From: Rhynchospora pubera
Taxonomy: Eukaryota > Streptophyta > Magnoliopsida > Poales > Cyperaceae
DNA length: 64,000 nt
Direction: 5' to 3'
Assembly (NCBI GenBank): GCA_028095005.1
Contig: CM051459.1
Span: 198,377,902-198,441,901 of the forward strand
Part shown: positions 21,080 through 34,159 of the stretch, in pieces
Numbering within the stretch: the first letter of the stretch is position 1
How the letters are laid out: each line of letters opens with the position of its first letter
Program-made: the position numbers and the translations under genes
The notes under the pieces: model-generated
The model's input: the letters and a program-made list of their open reading frames with translations, nothing else
What the model was told of the DNA's origin: nothing
Database searches by the model: none

Positions 21080-24000
21080 TTACCTAGGCAGCTTAAATGA
21101 CGAGAGGAGTTCTTGCTCAAAACTATATTGTCTGGTTGTGTCATTTCCAGCTATAGATTCATGAGGCAGAAGCTGCCTCTCCTCCAAAGTTTGAGATGCA
21201 CGAGGATGTTCATGCTGTCTGTTGAATTGCCACAAAACCTCGAGGTGTATCTCCAGTTCTTTCATTGTTGGTCTTTCTTCTCCATTCCTTCTCAGGCACA
21301 TTTGTGCAAGATTGGCAAATACTTCAAGTTCTGTTCTATGCACTTCATTCACAGCAATTTGGGGATCGAGTATCTCTTCGAGACGGTTCTCTCTCATACC
21401 AGAGGTAAAATATGTAACAAGACCACCAACTTCAAACATTGTAGATGAGTTTGGTTTTTCTCCTGTCAGCATTTCAGCTAGGATGACACCAAAACTATAG
21501 ACATCACTTTTCGGGGTTAATCGGTGAGTGTAGAAGTACTCGGGATCCAAGTATCCAAATGTCCCTTGGATAACTGTTGTTATGCCCGTTTGATCTATTT
21601 GAACGGATCTTGAGGCCCCAAAATCTGACACTTTTGCTGTGAAATAATCATCTAGTAAAATATTTGTTGATTTTATGTCTCTATGAAGAACTGATATGGA
21701 GGCAGATGAGTGCAGATAAGCTATTGCTCTTGCAGTCTCAAGGGCAATTCTTAACCGATGGTCCCATGTCAAGGGACCATTTTCTGCATGGAGATGATTA
21801 GAAAGTGTCCCATTTGAAATGAACTCATAAACTAGCAATGGGACTTCAGTCTCCAGACAACAACCGTAAAGTTTCACGACATTTCTGTGGTTGATTTGTG
21901 AGAGAATAACCACCTCATTAATGAACTGTTCAATTTCAGCCTGATCCACAATTTTGGACCTTTTAATGGCTACAATGCGCTGATCCATCAAAATGCCTTT
22001 ATAAACTTCTCCATGACCTCCCTGACCAAGGATGAGTGCTTTATCGAATCTGTTTGTTGCCCTTTCCAGCTCATCTAAGCTAAAAATTCTCATTCTTTGT
22101 GTTGCATCATCATCAGAAGCCATTCGCTGCTGTAGAAGGAAGCCGCGGTTTTGATTAAAGAATTTCTTTTTCAACTTTTCATTTTTTCTCTTTTCAAACA
22201 ATTTAATACGCTTCCTTATAGCAAAACATAGTAGAAAGGCACTAAAGCCAATACCAAGTCCGAGTCCAATTATCAAACCTGGATACATAAATAAAGCATG
22301 TTAATAAAAGTGAGACGGTAATTGAATTTCTTACATCTCCTGCATCAGTTAATTACGATTTTCATTTTTTTTTTAACTTGAATCAGAGGTCTGATTCATA
22401 TTCTCGTTCTACTTTGATCTCTAAAGACTAAAATGTGCCCGTACAGAGATGGATGCTAAGACTTTAAGAACTAATGGTAGCTGTTTTTTGTTTTTGTTGC
22501 GGACATTAATTGCTGTTTGATGCTTGCAAACATAAACTAATCACTTCATATTTTGTAATTCAAGTTTTAATCCCAGAATGCTGAGATCCTACTATTTTAG
22601 TTTATGTTTCAACATTGCACTTTGTCGCCATTTTGTTATTTCTTTGTTGGTCTTGTGGTATTTACATGTGTGATTTTGGATCGAGCACATAGACAAGAGG
22701 CTTTATCCCAGCAAAACGACCAGCATCACTGTACAATTGCCTTTTACCTCTTTCACTCTTTGACAATGACATTCTTATCCTATTAAATAACCTACATCTA
22801 ATTTTTTTTTAAAAAAAAGAAAAGAAAAGAAAAAGAAAGACAATGATATTCTTATCTCGTGAAGAATGAATGATATTGTGGCTTTAATTTGGTATACGGA
22901 CATATATGGCTCAAGTTTAAACCCTGCTTTAACTATTGTTAATATAGATTCGATGCTAAATTATCTATTGTTTTGATCAATTTTCATTTGATATGACTCG
23001 AATTAGATCATAATCCAAACCCTACGAAAACAGCAAGGCGTCAACGATAACCAATCCCATCAGATTCTTTGTTATTATTTTTTAAAATTGAGCCAGACAA
23101 TAAACTCTCTTTGAGCAATATCACCATTTTAAAACTATTTTGGTTCTCTTTTAGTACTATATTGTGTTCAGATTGAAGCTGGAAGTAAAACCAAAGATAA
23201 GAGGAAATTTTTCATTTGTCATTTTTTGTTAATTTCATAGACAAAGTTAAATGATACTATGAAATGCTATGCGTAGCATGGAGCTCATCCATGCTACGCA
23301 TTCATTCTTAAAATTTATATTTTCAACGACTGATTTGGACTATTCAATTTGTTGGAAACCAAATTTCTTATTTTTTATAATTTTTAAAAAGATCATTATT
23401 TAATTAGTTTTGGACTTCCAAAAATCTAGAGAAGATAGTAAAAAAAAAACTCTGAAAGATATAAAATTTGATCTCCAATGATATTTCGATGTCAAAAAGA
23501 TAATTAAGGGCTGTTTGAATTATGAAATTCGTGATTTGGACTCCCGGCATGAACCCATCCATACTACGCGCACTATTTTAACAGTCCTCTGTAAATTTTG
23601 TTTTATTATATTCCATTTATACCTATATAGGGTCTGAATGGCACTCGAAATATTATTTAAAATTAAAGAGAGTTCATTAATTACCAATTACATTTGGCAC
23701 GTCTAGTTGACACTCTCCGTAGCTGATTTGGTTGGGTCGCAAGAAGGCTGGGCAAGGGTACCCTACAAATTAGAAACATAGTACAAAATTAGAGAATAAG
23801 ATAATTTTTACGGTATATATTTGGATTTGCAAAGTGATAATGGCGGGCTACTGGGCTAGGTAATTAGTATTTGGTGATACCAGATCTTCATTCACTATTT
23901 CTGTGCAAATAACTAATTCAACAAATTTAGGATAACGTGCTCATGAAACTGGGTGTATGCTCTAGATTGGTTCATCTGTATTGGGCATACCTCCAGCTTT

Positions 24001-25178
24001 TAAACCTGTCTCTGACAGCAGAGGTTTATGAAAAAAGAAGGCTTTCTTTTACTTGAAAAAAAGTACTAATACTTTGGAGGGTTTAATCTTGATTATCCAC
24101 GAATATTCAATTTCAAACGTTGGATTAAAATCGGACGGTCTGAACCACCATTCAATTTCCAACTGATGGGATTTAGAACGGCAGAAAAATTCCTGAATGA
24201 TAGACACTGGAGAGAGAGAGAGGAAGGGAGATATTTCAAAAAGTTTCAGAGAGAGAGACCTTGACAACCTCCTTCCAAGTAAGGATTGCCTCCATAACCA
24301 GGAGAGCAAAGGCACCAGTAACCTGGGCTGTTTGTCGAGTCATAACAGAAGCTGTGATCGCTGATACAGGCATAGGAGGATCTGTTGGCTTTTGCTGTCT
24401 CGCATGCCTCATTTCCTATACTCCAATCAAGAACAACTGGCATTTGCTGCTTATATAGATCAATGGTGGCAATATAATCGGAGCTGAACAAAAACACGCT
24501 ATTCTCCACAAGCGCAGCATAACCACAGTACTGACTAGAGTTGTACTGCTTTGACCCATTAGAATTCCAGTATTGGAGGCTAACCTGGTAATAGTTTATC
24601 TCTTGAGGTGCATAAGTTTGGCAGCAGCCCGTTCCAGAGCAAACCCAATTATGATTTGTGATGCTTTTATTGTAACAACCCATCGTGATGCACCCACCCG
24701 GATGCGTATTTGTCTCATTACTGCCAAAAGTAATAGAGGCATTCATATCGCAGCCAATGGCAATAAAAGTGTTCCGCCGATTGTTGATCCAGAATGGTGT
24801 GCCAGACAGATTCCAGCTGTCATCAGTAGTGTTTCTGATCATGCCACCGGTAATTTCTTGATTGTAGCAGTTAGAAATTATGCTTTTGTTCACCCGTACC
24901 ATTCCCAAGATGACATCTATATCCAGAACTGAGATGCCATTGAACAAGAAAGGTCCGGGTGAGCCATTGCTTGTCGTATTGCAGCTTAGCTCAAAGCCTG
25001 GCAATGAACAGCCTGGGCCGATGCCAAAGGGGTAGGGAATTTGAATATCACCACAGATTTCAGGACACCCTGGTAATGCAACGGAAGTTAATGCAACTAT
25101 CTGGAAAGGCATGATGACGAGCATCAATATTAAGGCCACCAAGGCTGGGGTCATTTGGGAGATCGTTTTGGGATTCAT
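21080..25178 (-). CDS. Wall-associated-kinase-like receptor kinase
   Basis: Three exons: 25178-24260, 23762-23685 and 22278-21080, total 2,196 nt (731 aa). A signal peptide (about 1-34) leads into a GUB_WAK_bind-type galacturonan-binding region (CPEICGDIQIPYPFG). A Cys-rich ectodomain with several N-glycosylation sites ends in an EGF-like segment (CLCSPGYGGNPYLEGGC, about 290-305). A transmembrane helix spans about 333-353 and a Ser/Thr kinase follows: GQGGHG about 417, VAIK Lys about 438, HRD about 531 (RD type), DFG about 551, then GTFGYLDPEY. All catalytic residues are present. Family members sit in the plasma membrane and sense pectin or pathogens. The middle exon is only 78 nt and encodes a Cys-poor linker in place of the EGF-Ca exon usual in WAKs. 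Confidence 0.9.
22762..22856 (+). repeat. 18-bp direct repeats around an A/G-rich tail
   Basis: GACAATGACATTCTTATC (22762-22779) recurs with one change at 22839-22856. Between them are about 25 unique bases, T and A runs and an AAAAG-rich tail. It looks like a short retroposed insert with a target duplication, or replication slippage. It lies in the kinase gene's intron 2. Confidence 0.45.
23270..23573. mobile_element. Probable MITE in the WAK-like gene intron
   Basis: The ends are inverted: left GCGTAGCATGGAGCTCATCC, right ATGAACCCATCCATACTACG. The AT-rich interior resembles that of the 12641-13013 element. It lies in intron 2 of the kinase gene. The extra hairpin at the left end (GTAGCATGG and CCATGCTAC) is also notable. 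Confidence 0.5.
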
Positions 25179-26267
25179 AATGATATCGTTTGGGAGTTGT
25201 TTCTTTTTTTTTTTATGATAGTTTTAGAGTAATAGTTGAGTGAACATAGGGGAGTATAAGATTCAACAGTTGTGCTGAATCCGGTGGGATAAATATAACT
25301 AATGAAGAGTAACAATTTGACCAGGTAATTAAGTCAACAATTCATAATATTTGATTATAATTCTGGTGTGTGTCAACTTCTAACAAGTTTACAACTAATT
25401 GATATTGCAGCGTGTTCATTGTCTGAACCTCAGATTATTTAGCATAGTGCTTTCTTTCGAAATATTGCTAATTGGGTTCTCTTACATGAATTAAAAGTGT
25501 GTTTCACAAACCAAGTACTAGTCTTAAATTTTTCTAACAGAAATTATCTACGTGATACTTCATCGTTTTTTTTTGAAAAAAAAAATTTCTAATTGAGCTT
25601 TCCTTTTCTTAGTTTCTCTCCTCCCAGATTCTTGAAGTTTTTTTTCAAGTATTTCTCACTTTTAGACGATAAAAAGAAATATAAAGATCAAATAACAGAA
25701 TATAGGATCGACAGTCCTCTCTGGCCTTATTGTGTATTATTTATGTATTATAACGGCACCACTCTGGAAGATGGAAGATATATTAATTCCTTTGAAGATA
25801 GTTATTTACCATATGTGTATTGAAAGTAGAAATATTGTAAGTTATAACGGAATATTATTGGAAGCTAAATGTAAAATGATTGGTTCACCTAGAATGTTTT
25901 AACATACATCAAAAGAGCACCACTACATACAACCAAAAGATCGTTAATTTATATTAAGGCAGGAAGTTTGCAATTTTTCCAGTCAAAAGATACCAACAAG
26001 TCTAAGAACCAGTCTTACACGTAACCAGGGTGTTGCTGTCCGGGCGATTGAATTGTGGAAATGGATTGATAAATGGTCCTTTCCATCTTTTAGCAATTAT
26101 TGGAATTATTATGATTGACGTTGAAGTTTTAGCAGGATCATCTTTGTTGACCAAAAAGTATAAAATACTAAATTTTTCCTCCAAATTCTCAAAATATAAT
26201 ATCCACGTAATTGTGGATATATAATGGGAGGGCGTACGTTCTCTGATTTGTCAGCGATTTTTAGTTA
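25179..26267. other. Promoter side of the kinase gene and spacer
   Basis: Upstream region of the WAK-like gene, AT-rich. Short frames exist but none has family features. No clear TATA box was identified. Confidence 0.4.
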
Positions 26268-26468
26268 GGCCCTGATCAAAATCCCATTTATTTAACATGG
26301 GATTTCAATTCATTTCATTTCGTTAGAAAATGTTTTATCAAAATGAAAAAATTTGGTATCATTTGATTGAAATTCATATATAATTAGATCCAAAGAAATC
26401 TGGAGAAATCAATTCAAATGAAACAAAATGAAATGAAATCCGGCGTAAAAAGCATTTTGATGAGGGCC
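26268..26468. mobile_element. Tourist-like MITE, family 1 copy 2
   Basis: 201 bp with termini GGCCCTGATCAAAAT and ATTTTGATGAGGGCC and TTA duplications at 26265-26267 and 26469-26471. Same family as 9932-10104. The interior shares TTGGTATCATTTGATTG-like sequence with that copy in inverse orientation. Confidence 0.9.
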
Positions 26469-26471
26469 TTA

Positions 26472-27953
26472 ATCTTCCACCACATGCCTTACAATTGCAA
26501 TCAGGACCATTTTTCCGATTGTTTTCTTGTTATTCTCTATTTTCAATTATAAACAAAATAATTAAATAAATGAAATTAGCATAGTGAGAACCCCCCCTCC
26601 AAATATCCAAGACCTGGACAAAAATAAGAGTTTTGATATGGATTTTTTTTAGTTTTATTTGAAAATTATGTAACTAATTAGAGTTATTTGTAAGTTATGT
26701 AGGTTATTGGTCTAAATTTACAATTATATCTCGCTGCATGAAGAACGTTTAAAATATCTCGTTTGTTCTTGTTCCTAGCTAATTTTTACGGTATAAAGCT
26801 CCGATCACTGCTGGAGTGCTGGTATTTTGTTCCCAGATGTCTGGACCTTCGCTAATTTTAGAGTATTTTGGTAGTGTTTAAGTGCGTAGAAACCTCATCC
26901 GTCATATTTCAGAGTTTGAATCATCTGCCTCTCACCCCTTAGATTTAATTTCTCTCGCCTTCAGTGTATTTCTCACCATTGAGTAAATGTTCAAATAAAT
27001 ATTTCCAAAAAATAAGTAACAAATTGACCCAAATAGTAATGATTTGTTTCTCCTCATAATATCCTCCATGACCGCACCGCACAGCATGCCATCAATCAAT
27101 TTGTGTATCTCTTCTCGTCTTTGCTTAATTGTGACCGTTGCGAGATTTCTTCATTTTACAGTTTTTGATAAATATGTGAGCCAAGTACAAATTATTTTAC
27201 GTCTCTGTCATTGATATATGCATTTTTCATATTTAGATTCATAATTGATGTACAATTGAGATGGGAATGCTCTAAGATCTCGTATTTATTTTTAGCCTAA
27301 TGTTTATTTCACAAGACCACACCAAACTTGTAGAGAAATTGCCAGAAGCTTTCCAGGAAACCAAATAAGTTCCAAGTTTCGTGCATAATATTGTCCGACA
27401 CAGCAAGCACCTCGTCAAAAACACATACTGACATAAAATGAAAAAAAAAAACAGGAGAAGAAAAGATTTCTCCACTACTTACAATAGGATTAAACTAATG
27501 GCTAACTATTGCCTTGGCATGAAAAAAACTCTTACTTTTGGGAATAACTAAACATAACATAATGCTCGTTCCTCTTACATGCTGCGACAAGCCGACAACC
27601 CTACCAGAAATTCAAGCAGTCTCCATCCAAGGAAAACAAGCAGATAAATCCCTTCATTATTTTTTACTCTGGACATAATGGCCAGGGTCTAAAAAATTAA
27701 TAACAAACTATATAGTTCAAACATTTACAAAAAAGAAATTTTAATATTTTGTATTCTCTAACAAGGGTACCTCTTGAACAACTAACTAGGTATATACAAA
27801 ACAAAAACAAAATAAAGGAACAAAAAAACCATCAACTCTACTAAAATGCAGGTCTGACAACATTGTCAACAGTTAGTTAACCATCTAATATAACCCTCTT
27901 CTGACTAGCATTTTAACAATTTATTTGTTTACACATATGGAAGTTAACCATTT
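26472..27953. other. Spacer, no gene seen
   Basis: AT-rich sequence downstream of the BTB gene. I see no supported coding region, RNA gene or transposon ends. The 3' UTR of the BTB gene should begin at 27953. Confidence 0.4.
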
Positions 27954-30900
27954 TTACTGGAGATTCGGTGAATGATTCTCGAGGAGTCGGACATGCTCAA
28001 TCCGTAATATTTCTGCCACATCATCTCCTGTCTCAGCAATATAACCTGAGTACCGCAATTTTGGGTAAATAGGGGCTAGATTCTTGACACACATCTCAAC
28101 AACCCTGTATTGCCCCAAATTGTATGCAAAGCGAACTACTTCAATAATAACCTCAATGTCTGTATTCCCATAGGAAAGTAAAGGAAGCATGGAACTCAAA
28201 CAATCCTCTGCAACTCCTTCTAAAAACCAGTATTCAGCAAGCGAAGAAAGTTCTGTATATGCTATAAGCTCAGAAATTTGTTCTTCTCGGGTCAAACTTT
28301 TCCAATAGCAGTCTGGGTTAACTTGGGGCATTTTACCATGGTAAAAATGTTTATTTAGCTTTATCAATGCCTCATAGTCTATGGGAACTTTGATTAAATT
28401 GGAGAAACTGCATACAGAAAACATTTTAAGTCACTAACTATTAAAAGAGATAAAGTTGAATAGGATTACTATCACCAACCTCATTGGTTTCTGGAGCATT
28501 GTTCTGTTGAAGAAGAAAGATTATATACCTTTATAACCTCATTGGTTCTAAATATAAATTTCGGCCAAATACATGAAAACTAGCAATGTTTTGTGCTATT
28601 TATGAACATATAACATTGGAAGCTAGAGGTTGACTAGGATTACTATCACCAACCTCACTGGTTCAGTGGTCCTAGGAGCATTATTCTGTTAGGTTTCTGC
28701 ATATAAATTTCTGCCAAATTTATACATGACTAAAAGGAATTTTACGAAGATATAACATCAGACGGAATACAACTGGTTGGCACCTGACTGGTATAGGACT
28801 TGCAAAGTACCTAGTAGGAGAAACCTAACTGTATAGCAAAGTTCCATTTCTCGGGACTGGTTGTATTCTCTGCTGTAAAGTTACTATCTCAAAGAAGCTC
28901 ACCTGTCATGCATCCCTGAACTAAACAATCCACGCAGATATTCACAATTTGCACACAGTATGATTTTATGTGCATGTACATGTGGTGTTGACAAGTGGCA
29001 ACTGCTGTATTTGCATGACATTTGCTTGCTTGATTTGGCTTCTAAGATCACATCCCTACATTTTTACAATGAAGAAAATATATGTAATATCATGTCTGGA
29101 CAAATGGACAATAAAAGAAAAGTATAATAATTTAATAGGACTCAAGTGAAATATTTTATTATAAAAAAATTATTACTTGGGTTCCATACAAGCTGGTTGG
29201 GATGTAGGAATAATTAAAAAAAAAAAGAATAAAAAAATGCAAAAAAAAAAAAAATAAACATGAAACGTTCCAAAATGAATTATATTATGTAGTTAACAAA
29301 TCTTTCTTATATAAAAGGGAAGGCAATACAAAGAGAAAACTTACAAGAAGGGATGCCCATCAAGTCCTAGGGCTCCAGCGAGATTAAAGTGAGGCCCACA
29401 AGAGCCCCATTTGGGCCATTCTTTGTTAAGCATCTGAGATAGAGATTCCAGACTGCAATTGTTAGCTAGCACTTTAACTTTCTTAAAACAACCCTCGTCC
29501 AAGTCATTCAACTCAGTAAATCCTGTATAGACATAACCCAATATCTTACCCAAAGCCTCTTTATCAACCCTCTCTGACATTTTAACAATGGTCATTTTAT
29601 CCGAGACAGCCTCTATATTTGGAGGCACCAATTTGGGGCACCTAGCAGCTAAAATTGCCCCATGAACATCAAGTGTGTATCCAGCAGACAACAAAAACCT
29701 GATATCAGCTAGTGCTTTCATGTCAGAAAGCTCACCAATCTTTGTGCCAAAGTTGCTTGGAAATCCATAAACACCAAACAAACTCAAAATATAGGCACAG
29801 TAAGATTTCGGTCCCTCACCAATGTGGTCATCCCTTAAAATACGCCAAAAAGGACTGTTCGTTGAATCTTGGATCGAGTAATTTGAGGCATCTATCAATT
29901 GAGAAAGGCATATCAGAGCATAGAATAGTGACAGGTCTGCCCCCTCCCAGTCATTAACCAATTCAGAGCAACATGTTTTCCCTGTGTAAAGTTTCCTCAG
30001 ATGAGGCATGACTTTTTCACGGTCAACCAGTATATCGCCATCTAACCGCCCCTTGATCACATCCAAAAAAATATTGAGCCCCTTCCATTGTAAAATTAGG
30101 GTTTGGTACTGAGGAAATGTGGCAAGACATCCCAAAATTGTCAAGTCTGATATTGCCTGAGAAGTGGGGACAGCTCCAGTGGAAGTTGAATGTAGAGATG
30201 CAAAAACTCTTTCAACAAGCTGGGAAATAGAGTCATAATAAGGTTCGAATTGCGCTGAAAGAATAGACCTTGATGTTTGGGAAACATAATTACAGGGTGA
30301 AAGCAGCATAAGGAGAAGGGCTCGGCACACCGCCTCATCCAGATATAGTATGTCTGATGACATGCTCCTACTTCTTCTTCCGACAACTGTCAAAGCCCAT
30401 GAGCTATTGTCCACCCAAAAAAATTATAATAAAAATCAAATAATAAAAGGGAATTACTTCAGAACATTATGATTGGAGGATATAAAACTACTTTAACTAT
30501 CAAGTTCATATAGGTTCTGAATGGTTCTACTTCATATCAAATGTAACCAGTAACGTAGGTTCAGTACAGGTTAATCCAGGTACCAGTAAATACTGACCAA
30601 ATAGGGTGCAAATAAGATACGAAGTTCTGATTTGAGTAACACCAGTGGATACTGATCAAATAAAGAACAAACTGGCATGTGATGCCAAGAAAACAATAAC
30701 CATCCAAAGGTATCTAGCAAAGGAACCCCCTTGTGGCAAGAAACAACAACACAAAAATATAATTAAAAAAGTGTACCAAGCAGAAGATATAAGATCATCC
30801 AGTCCAGTAGATTTTGGACGAAACTGTTGGGGCAAATATGCCACTAAGAAGCTGAGAATATCCCACACATGCTGGTGGACCTCTAAAATCTCCTTGTTGC

Positions 30901-33900
30901 CCAACAAATTCTGATTATAAGTGAACCTTCTCAGGATAATGTCTGCTGAAATTCTATCAATATTACAAACCCACAATTGCAGGTGATGAGGCCCAGCTCC
31001 ACGAGTCAGTACAGACATGGTACGACATGCCTCTAGAATTAACGGTCCTCCATTTGAAATCGCCATTGCATCAGTCATGGCTTCTACAATAGTCTCATAG
31101 TTTGTATTTCTTACAGTAGATACCAATTCCCCAAATCTCTTGTAAAGAGGACAAAATAAGTATAAATCAGACACATAATACAGCTCTCAGATTATCAACT
31201 AACCCCATTAAGAGGGGAAAAAATCATGCATACCCATCTGAATAAGGGAAATAACACCACTTTTCACATACACAGTGGAGAAGAAGGGTTTATTTAGTAT
31301 TCTGAACTTATTGCAGCAATTATCATAATGGTTGAAGGTGTTCATCTTGCAATGGACTCAGGTTACCTTTCTTCTTGTGCAGGTAAGCTAGATACTTTCT
31401 GTTTTGAAGTACACCACATCAGGGAAACAATCATTTACTGCTTTGAGTAATTTTACTTGAAATAACAGACAGGAGGGGCATAAGGTTCTGCTTTTGCATT
31501 TATAGAGTAGGGATCCATAACAATGAGTGATTTTGACAATCTTGACAATACTTTTGTCAAATAAAAAAAAATTTTGGGCAGATTGTTTATCTTATAGTTT
31601 AGCTGTCTATCAAATTTCATGCAATCTGAGTAATGTGATTTTCACCAAAGGCCATGGAATATGTAATGCTGCAAATTTAAATTAGAAACATTTTTTTATG
31701 ATTGCAAGATTGTCAAACTGATCCATTGACAGTGGATTCCCACCCTTTAAAGTAAGTGATGTTTCCGTCTTTTTTTTGGAGCAAATGACTAGAAAATTGC
31801 TTTCCATGGGGGTGGATATTATAAATATTACAACAATGCATCAAAGCAAATGATAAAGCAGTATGCTTTCAAAGCTGATATTCAGTACAATGTCCCAAGA
31901 TTCAGTAAATGGTAAAAGAAAATTAAAAAAATTGAACAGGACAAAACTGTATATTACCACCAAATGACGAAAAAGTATGAGAGATTCAATTCTAACTCCA
32001 ACAGCACTGGATTTCCCCATGCATCTAATGATCTTACGAAATAGTGCTTCATTTTCAAGCAAATGTTTGGCACCATGGCTGCACAGAGCTAGTAAACAAA
32101 AATTGCATCAAAGAAAAAAAAACTCTTAGACACTGGTATAGGTGCAGAAAATATTAAATAACAACATTTTCTTATTATTTATGTCATCAAAGAACTAAGG
32201 TCTTTTGTTTTTGTTTTTTCTTTCTGTGCAAAAAATAGTTCGCATCGAACCTAAGGACAGTTTAGGCCAAGTAATCATCCTTAATGTAAGCATATTTGCA
32301 GAAACAACAGCAAATAAGTTGAACTGGGTTGATTCTCTGCTAAATTACATGGCTGAAGCTAACTAATGCCTACATATTTTTCTCACTTATATAAGGTATT
32401 ATACTATCAGGAAAGCTCATCATACTAGGATAGTAACAATCACGTCCAAAATTGTACATGTACTAGTCAAGAAAATTTGACAATCAAGTCTAAAAGTTGT
32501 GTTTACTCAGTTCATACTGAATTATCTTTTAAAACTTAATACAAAAAGAAATCCATACCCAATGAAGAAAGAACCTTCAAAACATTGGTTGAAATTGAAA
32601 TATTTGAATTATCACAATTGTCCTCTAAAATTTTCATTAAATTATTGTCTTTCCAAACCCGATATCTCATTTCAGGCCACCCCAGTACAATAGTTCTTAA
32701 CAATACGACTGTTTCTGTGAAACCTTCCATTTCATCATTCAATAAATGAGAGATGCACCCAACAATGCTATTGGCTTCCAAGATATTCTTAATTTTCCTG
32801 TGGTTTTCTCCAATAACTGAACTCATCTTTTTAAGAATGGTGGATAGAGCGATAACACATGAAGATTTTGTAGTGCAAGCAAATCGATCCAATAAAAGGA
32901 GGTGACAAAGAGAAGCAATCATCTCCAATGTAGGATAATCACGTATATTGTTCTGAATGATAGAGACCAACTTCGATGTAACTTCAGTTGCATAATTTTG
33001 AGATGCAACATTATGAGATTTGAGAATTCCAGTTAAGGCAGGTATGATTTTTGAAATAGATTCCTGATCAAGAAAGAAAAAATATTTTAATTTTCTTAAT
33101 TTTGATGCTACATTTTGTTGGAATGGCTCAATTAGGTGGTACAACTGTTTGCATCATGCAACCACTGGACAAAATATATAAAACTAAAGTTATGTAGTGA
33201 AAAGAACATATAGAGGTAGTAAGTACCTTTATTAGGGGATGTTGTGAAAGAGACAAAGACAGATAATCAAGGAATCCATCAATTCTCTTAAGTGTGTGTG
33301 ATTCCATCCCTGCATCAATGCACACCCATTTTGCCTCTTGCCCACTGTTATACCTTTCAGAGTAATACCAATAAATAAACTTATCAATTAACAATTATAT
33401 TTAAAGAACACAAAAGTAATCTAATTAAACAAATAACGAAATACCATATTTAATGAGAGTGAATAAACCTAAGAACATCACCTACAATACCATGAATGAA
33501 TTTGATTAATACCAGTGCATTATTTATCCAATTTGGTAATACTAGTACAATTTGAAATATCACCCAAACCCCTTAACACATGAACAAAAATACATATATG
33601 CCATTGCTTGCTTTCCAAACCCCCTAACAAATGTTGAACTTTGAAGAAAAAATGTGATATTTTTAAAGAAGAAAGTTCCTGCCACTCAAAAGATTTCCAA
33701 AATGTAATATTTTACAAAACTAAGTAGGGATTTAAGTTTTCAGGAACGACATAAAAGATCTCCCAAATCATGTGAGATATGCAAATTCAGTTGGAGATGG
33801 CACGGGTATTGACACTAGTAACATAACTACTCCATAATATTTATGCAAGAAAAAAATAAAAATAAAATAAAATAAAATTACAGGACAGACTCAGAGAATC

Positions 33901-34084
33901 ACAAACTTCTCAAAATAAGTCGTACTAATGTCTAGCGGGAATTCAGGACAGAGAAACCTAGCAAATTGTAGGAAGAACTGAGAGAGAGAGAGATGTACTT
34001 GAGACCGAGAGAGAGAGACTCGTGGAGGTGATGGCGGAGAGAAAGGAGTCGGTCGCTTAGACTACCTTGCTTCTCTTTTCCCAT
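27954..34084 (-). CDS. BTB/POZ protein with armadillo-like N-terminus
   Basis: Seven exons: 34084-33999, 33353-33227, 33144-32559, 32088-31958, 31138-30777, 30403-29345 and 28407-27954. They total 2,805 nt (934 aa). All junctions are GT-AG and all phases agree. Residues 1-430 form Leu-rich helical repeats of ARM/HEAT type. A BTB domain lies at about 655-745 (ADIRFLLSAG, VHGAILAARCP, ILGYVYTGF), and a second BTB-like C-terminal part begins near 784. From memory the layout and length match Arabidopsis At1g04390. Such proteins are presumed substrate adaptors for CUL3 ubiquitin ligases, but the target is unknown. I chose the ATG at 34084 (MGKEKQGS) because an upstream in-frame ATG at 34156 precedes the TATA box. 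Confidence 0.88.
28463..28695 (-). repeat. Local duplication in BTB gene intron 6
   Basis: About 50 bp containing AGGATTACTATCACCAACCT and AGCATTGTTCTGTT occurs at about 28463-28515 and again, with small changes, at about 28636-28692. Confidence 0.7.
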
Positions 34085-34143
34085 GGCGGAGAGCCGGAGA
34101 GGGAACTTTCCCGAAGGGAAGAACCTAAGTAATGATATTTTTG

Positions 34144-34150
34144 TTTTATA
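34144..34150 (-). promoter_or_regulatory. TATA box of the BTB/armadillo gene
   Basis: TATAAAA on the minus strand, 60 bp upstream of the chosen ATG. Initiation near 34115 would give a 5' UTR of about 30 nt and exclude the ATG at 34156. Confidence 0.5.
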
Positions 34151-34159
34151 CGCCATTAC

